Positions 35,701-45,569 of a stretch of DNA of 64,000 bases are shown piece by piece. Source of the stretch: Isoetes taiwanensis (lineage: Eukaryota > Streptophyta > Lycopodiopsida > Isoetales > Isoetaceae); the NCBI GenBank assembly GCA_021234155.1, contig JAJEKV010000006.1, positions 12,123,318 through 12,187,317 on the forward strand, in the 5' to 3' direction. The translations under genes were made by a program, and so were the position numbers. The notes under the pieces are model-generated. The model was not told the origin of the DNA and did not search any database. It worked only from the letters and a program-made list of their open reading frames with translations. How positions within the stretch are numbered: the stretch's first letter is position 1; each line of letters begins with the position of its first letter.

Positions 35701-38049
35701 TTTGGAGTGGACTCAACTACCAACTCGGCTTCCTCTTCCACTGGTATCTCACGGGTTAAAATCTGGATCTGTGTCCTTTGTAGCTTCTTACGTAGCGAGG
35801 TCAGGCTGGGACTACGGATGATCTTTGAGGCGAAGGCTGAATCTTTCTTAGCTTCTCCAATTACTAATTTAGCACTTGGTGATGAAAGATTTTACATTGC
35901 GGCCAGATCATTGAAGGCTCGCGCACTTGCACTGCTTTAGCTTTCTCAAGTGCCATCCTCTCAATTTCCTCAACTTCACTTTGCCATGTTCGGCGAGGCA
36001 GCATTTGCGGTTGTTCTATTCTTGGCACTGAAAATGTCATTGGTGATCTCGGAGCTGGAAGGTAGAGGGTCTACTGATTCGATGCACTTATTATGCTCGA
36101 TAAAATCTGTAAAGAGAGTCGATCTGAGATGGCTCAAGAACATCAGCCATTAAAAGCTATACGGGATAGGAACGACCTCATCACGCAAACAAACAAATGA
36201 TCTAAATTTCAATAGACATAAAAGAACATGAAAACAGAACTAATGAGAAATATATGGTACATCACCATTAGCCAAGCATGTACATTTCATGTACATAGAA
36301 TGTACCAAATGTAAGTAACTACATTTAACTATAGCCAAATGTACATGTACATGTTCCTCAATGTACATAAAGGTACATCAATGTACCCGGATGTACACCG
36401 ATGTACCCGGATGTACCCGGTATCCAGTTAGGGAATGTAGATCTATGCCAAAAAAAAGCACATATATGTAAAAAATGCACATACTTATGAATCCATCTAC
36501 ATATGCACTCTAAAGATAAATGCATGTACATCTATTTGCGGATGTAGACTCCATTAGAGACATGTACAAGCGATACAAGCTGCGGTCCAAGCTCAAAAAT
36601 AAAAGCATCAATAAACAAGCAAATATATGCCTATGTACCTCTGCTACGGATGTACACTAAAAGTTATACATGTACAAGGAATAGCAATGCCTTTGAAAGC
36701 CATACATGTAGAACTATGCGGTTACAATAACAAATATGAATGAAGAGAAATATAAGTTTAAATTAGTTGAGAGCAATGCATACCTTTCCGCGGCGGAAAC
36801 CAAGCTGAATTGAATGCCCTCATCCCGGATGCAACCTTTTATGCAATTACGTCTTTCATGGACCGGATAACACAAGCGAGAAGAGGCAATAAGCATCTCT
36901 GCATGGAGCTAGCAACAACAAACCCGGTTTGCCAAAGCCTTGGCCACAACGAGTACATGAAGAATGTGATGAACTGCTCTATAGAAGTAGCTCCCTACGG
37001 GGTAGGGCCTCGGGTCTTGAGAACAATAGGTCCTGCTCTCCCCATGAAATCAAAATCTGTGAATGCCTTTCTGAACCAATTCAATGCAATTAAGTTTTCC
37101 TTTGCTTGTTCAATTGAGATTTCATGCCTTTCAATGTCTTTAGTTGCTTCACGCAAACCAATTTCTAGCTTAGAAGAGTGTTGTTCTTTATCATGTCTAC
37201 TCATAACCAAGTCTTCCAACTTGTACTTCAACACTCAGAACATAACGGCATTTCAGCCGGGATCACAGGACAATTTGTCAAATTCTGTTTTGTCTCATCT
37301 ATTTTACAGCGGTCTGCTGCCGGATCTTGGATAGCATATCCTTTCTACCCTCAATCCGGCTGATGACCTTCAATGCATCCCTCCTTTTTCTTCGATTACT
37401 TCTACTTCATTCAATAGGTTAGTTTTCTCCTCCAACCCATGCTTAAATGCTTGCTTTATTGTGTCAACATCTGATCTAGAATAAGCCGGGGCTCTAATAT
37501 TACTAACAATCGATGTCTGTTTGATAGTTGAGGATTTACATTTGTAGGGTCCTCTGTAACGTCTGAACGAGGGTTTTGGCAAGATCTTTGGCGGTCCTAG
37601 CCACGTCCATCAATCAACAAACCCGTCCCTTCAAGTGAAGAGCAAATGCTCTGGCAAAATAGGTTGAAATATAATGGTTTGTAACTTTGTTTCTTGCCAT
37701 AAACCAATTCATAATATTTAAAAAATCATCTTTCCATGCGTTGGATTCTCCCTTCCTTGAATCCTCGTACATTTTTTGGAGCTTCACCCCATACCTCGTT
37801 CATAACCATCTCTAGGTTGGGTATGTGGGCCTCTGCATGTTTCTCACGGAGGTCTTTGGCTTGGATCACCTCGGAACCCAAGCGTAAACTCCTTGGAGGT
37901 AAATTCCCAGCTACTTGCACGGCATCTTGCTTGGGCTGTGGTGATGAGCAAGCACTCATCTGGGGCGTTTTGGGGCCATAGCTAGATGAAGAATTCGTGA
38001 TCGGAATCAAAGCGAGAGAAGGCGGGAGGGGATAGTGAGCGAGAGGCAA
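32770..38049 (-). pseudogene. Second gene of unit 1, decayed, unrecognised
   Basis: Coding traces run from 38049 downward. The N-terminal part is Pro/Ser-rich (GPKTPQMSACSSPQPKQDA) and followed by RKDDFLNIMNWFMARNK-like and SRSDVDTIKQAFKHGLEEK. A charged, probably coiled-coil stretch (EIGLREATKDIERHEISIE...) lies at 36995-37234. A basic, nuclear-type stretch (TPKRRQKNAGDGTPKGKKK) lies near 35640-35700. Next come LPNFVNSLKKGGDARN (34.95 kb), PCMYIVAYMHKFIDAVVDAQ (34.5 kb), KLVIFDLNSWLGKSVHKNEN (34.0 kb) and TDFLWQTMAATWVLTPKFSQ (33.4 kb). Frames change repeatedly and introns cannot be placed. I do not recognise a family. It converges on the transposase-like gene at about 32.45-32.77 kb and is presumably an accessory protein of the element. 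Confidence 0.45.
36255..36720. repeat. TGTACAT-rich array, right
   Basis: GTACATTTCATGTACATAGA, then ATGTACCCGG and ATGTACACCG repeats at about 11-13-bp spacing. It mirrors the array at 29980-30480 within unit 1, about 1.5-2 kb from the right terminus. Confidence 0.75.
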
Positions 38050-38235
38050 ACCAAGAAAAAATTTGGGAAAAGAATTTCAAAATCCGATAATTGCGGGTTC
38101 AGAGTAGTGGATAGCCATTAATCATGGCAGTTACTAGCTGGTCATGATGACAGTTATTCCAAAAATGTGCATTCGGTACATATGTATATGTACAAAAAGG
38201 GCTACATTTATAGACACCCTTTCATGCTTTTACCC

Positions 38236-39142
38236 TCACCCAAATTTATGAGCCACGTAGACCTCTAGTCAATTAGAGCACTGTAATCAGTCAAATTTGA
38301 AGTTACCATAATGCTTTCTAGTTTAATGTTGGAGAATTATTATCTAGTCAATCGTACCAACCTTAAGAGTGTTGAATGAGATGGCAAAGTCTAACAAATA
38401 TTTCATTGCTTCAATCTTTTGACGAAGAAACGACTATGGGTCTATTCTCATTTATAGACAAAACTATAAATAATGTGAGGTATCTACATGCCACAATCCA
38501 TATTTATCACCATTCATTGACACCCAAATTACATACTACAGAAAGATGGCAAACTAAAGTTCCTGGCTATTAAGATCTAATGTTTTTGAAGATTGCAACA
38601 CCTGAAGTAGTAGTTGGAATGACTAGTTAATATGGAAAATTATGCTCACGATCAATAGTGACTCAAGGATTGGAACAAGTATAATAAAAGCAACAAAATA
38701 AACCAGATCAAAATGGACTATAGAATAAGCAAGTAGCAAAAGCATAGCATATTTGCAAAATCAAATGCGATTTTTGAACTAACTTCAGTGCATTAGAACT
38801 ATCTTACAAAACAATATAGATTATTGACAATTAGCATTAGAAATCATCCTATATTACAGTATTAAAAATGCACGCTAGAAAAACACCTCCCAACTAGTGA
38901 TGATTTCAAGAAACTAGTATAAGAGATAGAATTAGTATCAAAAATATGATGCAACCTAGTAATGATTTACAAAACCATGGAGAATATATGGTTTTTCATG
39001 AGATTACAATTTATCAGTATGGAAAATCACATTTATACTAGTTCTCATGGTGATTATTTATGCGTGCTCTTTTTTGGGGGCCTTGTGTAAGGCAAGGGTC
39101 TGTGAGAGATTCATTTTTGAATATCTGTAACCGAAGGAATTT
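38236..39142. other. No gene recognised
   Basis: AT-rich DNA between the right end of unit 1 and the first coding traces of unit 2. The left terminus of unit 2 should lie here or to the left, but no inverted partner was found by eye. Confidence 0.45.
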
Positions 39143-42100
39143 CTACTTCCATTGCATTGGCGATATCCTGGACACGCCCTGAGCACTATGTATCCAACAA
39201 TTCCCCCGTAGCTCACTAGCGAATTCAGGATTATCTAGTAATTTCCTTCTCTTGCTTCCTTCTATATTTTCTGGGTCTTCAAACTGAGTGTCGGATTCAG
39301 AGGTACCCATGTATTCAAACTGGGATGATTGTTTGTTGATCATACCAGTTATTAATGGCATTGCCATTTCAAATTTCTGGTTCAGTACCTCGAGCTTTTC
39401 AAAAGTCTTATCAAGTGCGGTGAGTCCTTTTCCGTCTTCTCTAAGCGAGCAGGTGTCTCCACGTAGCCTCTTCAAAACCTTTACGATCTAAGCGGGTCGG
39501 GGATCGTTTCCATGTTACTCGGATCGGTCGATTGAGTTATTTTGATGTTTGTACGTCTCTCTGCGTCGAGGGGACTTCTTTCTGTTCCTCTTCTTCTGCT
39601 TCAAAGTTTGGCCTTGCCATTTTCTCCAAGGTCTCGAAGAACGATCTCAAAAACCTGCAGACCTTGTCGTCATACTCCAAGGAAACGCTATGTTTCCCTT
39701 GCATCAGAGCCACTCTAGAAGCAGTCCCCGCGGAAAAGAAGTCAAGAACAGCCCCATCATCGGGAACCAACTCCTTGTAGCCTGGCCTTTGAGAACAAAA
39801 TCCCATTCCATAGCTGCCCATGAGAACTTTGGCTTACCTGTGAAGTATTCCTGATACTTTTTCTTTGTTTTCACGTCCACCTCCTCATTACCCGTGGCCC
39901 GGATACTTTGGCGGAGGTGTGCCTCTTGGTGCATTGGTCCCCGAGTTAGGCCAGCGGCTCCAACCTGGGTTACTTGCTGGCGCAGACACGAGGCAAGATA
40001 CGTGCCTCACTTCTATTGATCGTCACATGGGTGATGTAGTATTGAAATTCTTTTATCATTTTCTTGCTAACCCAGCCCTGTTCTTCATAAGCACCCGTGG
40101 AGACATGCGAACTCCCCTGGATTTGATTTTGGCTGTACAAGCAGTTTGGCAAATGAACTGATCTCAAGAGCATGACGATGTGATACACCTTTGCACTTGT
40201 CATGCTTGCAATCCTGCTGAAAAGATCCGTGTATTTTTTTACTTCCCATACAGTGCTGCAACTGCGCATATCAATAAAAACCATGGTAGCATTTTCCGAT
40301 ACTTGCCGCACAAGAACACCAGACTTTGTTACTGCTTTCACAATGTTCATCTTTTCTTTCTGTTTCCTTGCTTCTTCGGGTTTGAGTGTAGCTAGTATAG
40401 CTTCCCCTGGACGTGATCCTTGTTATAGTTGGCCTTGATATAATCAAAATCCATACACCGCTATATCAAGTAGCCTCTCTTCATTGAGTTCGGGGAATCC
40501 GCCACAAGCTCCTCCATCTTTGGTATTTTTATCTAGCAAGCAATTGGCATAGGATAGTACCTCACGGTGCATCAAGGTCGAGTTCTTATGTCTAAGGCCC
40601 TCGCTACTGATCATGCTGCCGGTATAACCAGGTTGCACCTTTAAATATGGCTTTCCCAAAAGAATCTCATCCATAAGCTGGGCTACCTCCGCATTGTTCA
40701 TGCCACGAAGGTACCTGAGAAATGTTTTATTGAAAAAATCTTTCGTGGGCTTCTCTGGCAGTTCTCCATGATCATCCGATAGCTTCCGTGCTGCCCACTT
40801 ATTTACAACTTCCATGAACTTTGCCCATGGTTCGTCATGCATAAATAAAAACTGCTTTTCGATTTTAAGTTCTTTGACCTTCAATGTGGTAGTGGCCACC
40901 TCAACAAAATCCTGCAATAAAATGCTGGTTAGGATCGCGGTCGCGTTCTGTTTCAGCAAGAAATGAATTGGCTAACCTTCCAAGCTGGTGACACTGCTGT
41001 GCCCGTTGGTCCCTGTGGAGGACAACCGAAAGCCTTGTGCTGATTACGCAGCTATTGAAGCTTCTCCACAATTGGCTCTCTATAAATAGTGTCTGCAATT
41101 ATGTTGTTGCATTGAATGGATAATTGAATATATTCCCTGTTCGACAGGTTTCCATTGAGCACCCGTGTTCTTCTCTTGGCGTAAACTTTTGCAAATTCCA
41201 TGCGTTGTTCAATGCTGCCCATAACAGAGCAAAGGATCCGAGCAGCAAAAATGCTGTGGTTTCCAGAAATAATGTAGAATTTTTTGTTCTGAAGCTCCTC
41301 AGGTCTCGACCAAGTTATTATTTTTCTGCGAAACAAAATAGTTTAGTAATTTAATACATCACAGTAATGTACGTATACAAAGTACTTACTTTGTGATGGG
41401 GTCAAAAGGCACAACATCTGCCGGTGTAAGAACCTCCGTAGGGCACTTCTTAAAGCTCCTTATTAGAGTTTGCACATGGTCGTTAGAACGAAATCTGTGC
41501 GTCATTGTAGCTGGAGTTGTCTCGCAGTCGAAGATACTTACTTTTGTGAACCAATTCATCCCCATAGGATAAAATTTTCTAAACTCTTCGAGTTTTTGTG
41601 ATGTTTGTTTAGCAAGTTTTTTTCCTCCTGTTGAGGGGTTGAACTTGGGTTCCTCGAACATCTGAGTATCGAGGAGGGCCAAGTTATTGCACTTGATGTG
41701 GCGGTTAGGGACACCTGATGAGGTAGGTGTAGATGATGTAGAAGGTTGGCTCTTATCATCTACATTTAACTTCCGAAGTTTAATCTTGAAAATATTTGAT
41801 TTCTTTTGTACTGGTTCTTCCTTTTCAGTAGAATGTACCATAGGAGGAGGCATGAGCAATTTCGGAGTAGGATCTACAACTGCTGAAGATGTTGGATTAG
41901 CTGAGCAGGTCATAACTGGATCCTTCGGTGCAGATGATTCACCAACTGCAGCCAATGGAGCAACAGTCCTTTTCTTAGCAACTGCACGCAACCAGTTAGT
42001 ATCCATACGCGAGGGTAGCTTGTTGTCCCTAGTAGCCTTTAAGGCACAAGAAGGAGGTTTTTTATCTGCTGACAATCCCTTTCTGCACTTGCTAAAGCCG

Positions 42101-42576
42101 ACAAGAAGATCTCTATTGCACTTAATACCAGAGAGAGACAAAGAATCATATAATGGCAGAATCCAACCATAGCCCTTTGCACTAGTTGGCACACCTTTGC
42201 CACTAGCTGGCTTGTTCAGTTTGCTTGCGACCATGATGGACGGGTCGTAGTTCTGCCATCTCAGGATGTATTCCACAAACTGCAACTGCTGCGTGTCCTC
42301 AACGCTACAAATAATGGCATCCTGGACGTTATTCTTCGTACCCTCCCACATGGCTACGATGATGCCCAACTGTTCGAAGTCATCTGGGCCCTTACCTGTC
42401 CTGAAGAAGAGGCAGAGGTCCTTCCTGCGGTCCCCTTTGATATGCGGTATCGCTTGGGCAATCTCCATGCACCACTTCCAACTTTTGTCTGGAGTTACTA
42501 TTCGCATGGGTTCAACATTTGGACCTCGAAAGAGGTCAAGTGCTGCATGAAGATGATGAAAGATGTGAATAAGCAT
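39143..42576 (-). pseudogene. ParB-like / methyltransferase-like gene of unit 2
   Basis: Exon 1 (42576-41390, 396 open codons) has KDLCLFFRTGKGPDDFEQLG, a Ser/Pro linker with basic patches, and ends LTPADVVPFDPITK. A 64-bp intron (41389-41326, GTAAGT...CGCAG) joins in phase to KIITWSRPEEL, then FYIISGNHSIFAAR, like the ParB/sulfiredoxin core (II.GNHR..AA). Exon 2 is open to an in-frame TAG at 41052-41054 (VEKLQ*LRNQHKAFG) and ends before a 65-bp intron (40976-40912). Exon 3 (from 40911) gives DFVEVATTTLKVKELKIEKQ and then breaks through frameshifts. About 39720-39749 encodes VLDFFSAGTA...VSLEYD, like a DNA-methyltransferase SAM loop and acidic residue. ParB-like plus methyltransferase fusions are known in phages and bacteria; here the link is inferred. 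No D/N-PP-Y/W motif found. Damaged. Confidence 0.5.
40934..40947. promoter_or_regulatory. ATCGC-N4-GCGAT-type site inside intron 2
   Basis: ATCGCGGTCGCGTT lies within the 65-bp intron (40912-40976) of the ParB-like gene. It is identical in sequence to the sites at 44435-44448 and, on the opposite strand, 42601-42614. Its place in an intron suggests it was kept or acquired for a non-coding role. Confidence 0.6.
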
Positions 42577-42600
42577 CTCAAAACAAAAGAGCCTCTAAGG

Positions 42601-43038
42601 AACGCGACCGCGATCTTTGCAAGCGATATTGTTATAAATGAACCCCTAAGAGAAATCGCGGCCGCGATAACTGAGGACACTTAAGACCTCTATTCCATGA
42701 GGAGATATGCAAGTAAACATTATAACACGAGTGCTGGGAAGGAACGCGATCGCGATCCTTGCAAGCAATGCAAACAAAGAAGTGCAATTAAATATTTCAA
42801 AACAATGCAGGCAAGGAATGCGACCGCGATCCTTGCAAGCAATGCAAACAAGCAAGTGCAATTGAACATTTCAAAAAATGCAGGCAAGGAACGCGACTGC
42901 GATCCTTGCAAGCAATGCAAACAAGCAAGTGCAATTGAACATTTCAAAAAAGGCAGGCAAGGAACGTGGCCGCGATTCCCTTGAGCACTATAAACGTCAA
43001 ACTAATAGAAAAGAGATCGACAAGATCGCGATCGCGAT
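42601..43038. promoter_or_regulatory. Cluster of seven 14-bp palindromes upstream of the ParB-like gene
   Basis: Sites matching ATCGC-N4-GCGAT (either strand, at most two mismatches in the arms): 42601-42614, 42655-42668 (perfect), 42743-42756, 42817-42830, 42890-42903, 42963-42976 and 43025-43038 (perfect ATCGCGATCGCGAT). Four lie in a tandem array and extend to a ~26-bp near-palindrome flanked by GCAAGG/CCTTGC. The cluster begins 25 bp upstream of the gene's first ATG. Operator, transposase-binding or partition-like sites are all possible; the function is inferred. Confidence 0.7.
42740..42980. repeat. 73-bp tandem repeat, ~3.2 copies
   Basis: A unit containing GGAACGCGAYYGCGATCCTT, GCAAGCAATGCAAACAA and GTGCAATT(G/A)AA.ATTTCAAAA repeats with site-to-site spacing of 74, 73 and 73 bp. 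Each unit carries one palindrome. Small plus- and minus-strand frames across it are repeat artefacts. Confidence 0.85.
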
Positions 43039-43249
43039 CCTGTCGAGCTCTTTTCATTGAAATTTTAAGAACCAAATGGTGTCAATGGACTAGTGCTAAA
43101 AAAAAGCGTGGAAATTACCTTCTTTAAGGGTTGCTGATCGAGACATGAAGGTGCTGGATTCTTTACGAAAGCGCTAGGTTTTCCGAAGGCGCAAAGAAAC
43201 TATAACTAAAAAAATCGCGAAATGCGCTTAAGTAGGCTGGAGCCGGCCG

Positions 43250-43425
43250 CCCGCCATAAATGCGACGCCATAAATATCCCGCCATAAATGCCCGGTCATA
43301 ATTGCACGTCATAATTGCACTTGTCAGACTCGCACGTGCGAATTTAATTCCGACGGCGGACCGCATTAAGGCATCGTACTTAATACCACGCTTTAATGTC
43401 GACATAAATCGTCGACATAAACGCC
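43250..43425. repeat. 14-bp GCCATAAAT repeat array between divergent genes
   Basis: GCCATAAATNNNNN begins at 43253, 43267 and 43281; the related GTCATAATTGCAC begins at 43295 and 43308. Further on, GTCGACATAAA occurs twice (about 43398-43421). The regular spacing in the shared upstream region of unit 2 suggests helically phased sites. A local GC-rich stretch and CGTGCGAAT precede the AT-rich leader. Confidence 0.7.
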
Positions 43426-43429
43426 CGTT

Positions 43430-44068
43430 GGCATAAACTTCACGGGTGAAAAGATAGTACCCGTCAAGCAGAAAAATTCCGTCGGACGGGGGCGGTAAAT
43501 CACGGTTAAATCGAATGTGCCTTGATCTTAATGTACGATGACTGCGATAGGAAGTGTCCCTCTAATTATGGCGCGCATAGCAGGACAGTGATTTGAATTT
43601 TGAAATCAAATTTCCCCGCCCCGCCCGAGCCAAATCAAATTTCCCCGCCCAAGCAACTCATTCCAAACAATTTCCACGGTGAATTACTACCTCGGTAGCT
43701 CGAGATTTCTACTTGGCAAAGGGGCGGTTTTTGGCTCTACAATATTTTGCATCTGATCAACATATAAGTGGCCAATACAGGCAAGAATCGATGTCCACTA
43801 CATGATTTAATTTGCATATACAAATTTACTGTTCGAAATCTGTTTCTCGCATTGTTGCATGTCTGAGTAGGGTATTTGCATTCTTATTCCACAATTGGAT
43901 TGCATTGTTCTTGTTGTTGGGACAGTAGTATTATTCTGCATCATTTCGTGGATAGATCACTTACCTTCGATTGCATTGTTCTGTTCCATGAATTGTTAAA
44001 TGCTTCTGAAATTTCTGTTGCATGAGTTTTGAGTTGCATGAGTTTGATCGGTCACATCTTCAATTGCA
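43430..44068. other. Divergent intergenic region of unit 2
   Basis: No frame. ATCAAATTTCCCCGCCC occurs twice at about 43600-43650 (a duplicated GC-box-like word). TATA-like sequences are not decisive in this AT-rich region. Confidence 0.4.
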
Positions 44069-44084
44069 GTGATCTTTACCATGA

Positions 44085-44285
44085 ACTGTTTTATGCGTTC
44101 AATAAGTCTATCTATAATTAATCCTTTGTTATATGCCTTAATAGGTCTGTCTTCATTAATTCCAACCTGTTTTATGCCTTTAATAGGTTTGTCTACATTA
44201 ATTCCAACCTGTTTTATGCCTTTAATAGGTATGTCTACAATAACTCCATTCTGCTATATGTCAGTAATAGGTCTGTTGTTTTTGT
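44085..44285. repeat. ~44-bp minisatellite, about four copies
   Basis: Unit TAATAGGT.TGTCTACATTAA...CCTGTTTTATGCCTT; the middle two copies are nearly identical and the outer two diverged. It lies in the leader of the plus-strand gene. The frame reading repeated LIPTCFMPLIGLST is a repeat by-product. Confidence 0.8.
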
Positions 44286-44434
44286 ATGAACTTCCTTGCC
44301 GCATGAAGTAAATGCATGTTGCCTGATCACGTTAGAGAACATGCAACATGTTGGGACCTTTTTAAAACACTTCATTCTTGGTACAGAAGGTTAGGACAGT
44401 TCAGCACATCTGGAGTTTCTTTCTGATCAGACGG

Positions 44435-44632
44435 ATCGCGGTCGCGTTTTAAGGTAGCAGTCTTAGAGTATCTGGCACTGTGCTGGACCGTCAGTACGTT
44501 GCGCTATTGTGGACCGTGAGTGCTGAACCAGATCGCGGTGGCGATCTAACGCAGCAATTTCCATTTCCAGGTACGTTGACTAGTTCCGCCTAAACACTGG
44601 CAGATAGTGCTCCATGAAATCGCCTCTGCGAT
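44435..44632. promoter_or_regulatory. Three 14-bp palindromes upstream of the plus-strand gene
   Basis: ATCGCGGTCGCGTT (44435-44448), ATCGCGGTGGCGAT (44532-44545) and ATCGCCTCTGCGAT (44619-44632), the last ending 34 bp before the ATG at 44667. The variable N4 between conserved ATCGC and GCGAT arms is what a dimeric binding site predicts. Both divergent genes of unit 2 therefore carry the sites directly upstream. Confidence 0.7.
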
Positions 44633-44666
44633 TTCTCACAGTATTCCATTATGTTTACATGACAGG

Positions 44667-45569
44667 ATGGACCAATTGAGGTCTATTTTATTTAATGGGA
44701 TGAAGGTGGGAGAGGCTTGTCTACACAACTTCACAAAGCACCATAACTTGCCCTTGCCCGAGGGTTTCGCTGTAGTGTCTGTGGAAGTCATTCTTGATGG
44801 GAGCATTCCGTTGCCTTATCCGGAACCCGAGATTACAATACTTGCAGAGTCCAGAGGGAGTTTTATTTTGTGGCCCGAGAGAGATATGACTGAATTAGAA
44901 GTCCTCTCCACTCCGCCTGCACAGATTAAGAAGCTGAATTGGTTGTCGTTAGAGGGTCCCACGACTCCGGTTGGTTCAGTAAATCGTCACGGGGGTATCT
45001 CTAGAGAAGAACTTGTCGAGAAGAATTGCACACTTTTGCATGAATGCTGTGATATGCCTTATGGCTTCGGTGTGATCATCTTTACCGATCCTAATCAAGC
45101 AGTTGTTGATACTAGATTAAGTGATGACTTCCTGGCTGCCACCTTGATGAAGCTATGCCCCATGCCAGAAAGATTGTCAATGAGATGTCAAGCTTGTGCT
45201 GAGATGCCACAGTTGCACGACTTGGTGAAGTGGTCGAATGCCTTGGTGTTAGTAGACAATGTTGCTGTGTCCACACTCATAAAAACTGTCAGAGAGCCAG
45301 TCATTGAAGCAGAACCATATGGCATGCAAATTGATGTCGAAAAGGCACCCAAGAAGATGTACAGAATGGTGAACTGGACTCCACGTAAAGATGTTGTGAC
45401 CAAAGCCCAGAGAAAGATCACGGCAGCTTCCATTTCAAACTTTACATCTTCAATTTTTTGCATGAGAAGATGCTGCGCAAACTTCTCAACAGCGGAGATT
45501 GGGTGCATGCGTACTTTCTTTTGGAACTTGACAGCTTCAGATAGAACCACATTTGTTTTAATATGTTAG
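44667..45569 (+). CDS. N-terminal module or accessory protein of unit 2
   Basis: ATG at 44667 (MDQLRSILFNGMKVGEACLH) opens a frame to 45569. The same frame extends upstream to 44607 without an ATG and across a palindromic site, so 44667 is preferred. EVILDGSIPLPYPEPEITIL then ESRGSFILWPERDM resembles the domain preceding transposases in plant CACTA-type proteins (DUF8039-like: hydrophobic, PYP..E, then G.FI.WP). Cys-rich positions follow near the middle. From about 45400 the residues look less protein-like and may be intron read-through. It overlaps the transposase-like frame by 7 bp, so the two could be exons of one gene. Function not established. Confidence 0.5.
   Translation: MDQLRSILFNGMKVGEACLHNFTKHHNLPLPEGFAVVSVEVILDGSIPLPYPEPEITILAESRGSFILWPERDMTELEVLSTPPAQIKKLNWLSLEGPTTPVGSVNRHGGISREELVEKNCTLLHECCDMPYGFGVIIFTDPNQAVVDTRLSDDFLAATLMKLCPMPERLSMRCQACAEMPQLHDLVKWSNALVLVDNVAVSTLIKTVREPVIEAEPYGMQIDVEKAPKKMYRMVNWTPRKDVVTKAQRKITAASISNFTSSIFCMRRCCANFSTAEIGCMRTFFWNLTASDRTTFVLIC

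Larger units (their letters stand above)
29011..38235. mobile_element. 9.2-kb DNA-transposon-like element (unit 1)
   Basis: The left end (29011-29032) begins GGGTAAAAGCATGAAAGG. The right end (38214-38235) is its exact 22-bp reverse complement. TCAC stands immediately outside both ends, a candidate 4-bp target duplication. Inside are a decayed plus-strand transposase-like gene (29.3-32.4 kb), a decayed minus-strand gene (38.0-32.8 kb) and arrays of TGTACAT words. The paired exact ends with a flanking duplication show insertion as one unit. Many stops and frameshifts show it is no longer autonomous. Confidence 0.8.

Noticed and set aside
35397-35940. Two 120-codon plus-strand frames
   Set aside because: Phe/Leu-rich shadows of the Lys/Glu-rich minus-strand gene of unit 1.
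41687-42172. 161-codon plus-strand open frame
   Set aside because: Antisense to exon 1 of the ParB-like gene, whose splice sites and domain continuity support the minus strand.
42740-42980. Possible CRISPR-like array
   Set aside because: The units are continuous tandem repeats without unique spacers, and the genome is eukaryotic.
43600-43650. E2F-like sites in duplicated TTTCCCCGCCC
   Set aside because: The word only approximates the E2F consensus and the duplication alone explains its recurrence.
44085-44311. Small membrane-type protein with repeated LIPTCFMPLIGLST
   Set aside because: It is the translation of a minisatellite; the repeats match at DNA level, including synonymous positions.
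45188-45550. 120-codon minus-strand frame (starts MVLSEAVKFQKK)
   Set aside because: Its residues look somewhat protein-like, but it overlaps the plus-strand unit-2 gene and has no recognised domain; left undecided and not annotated.
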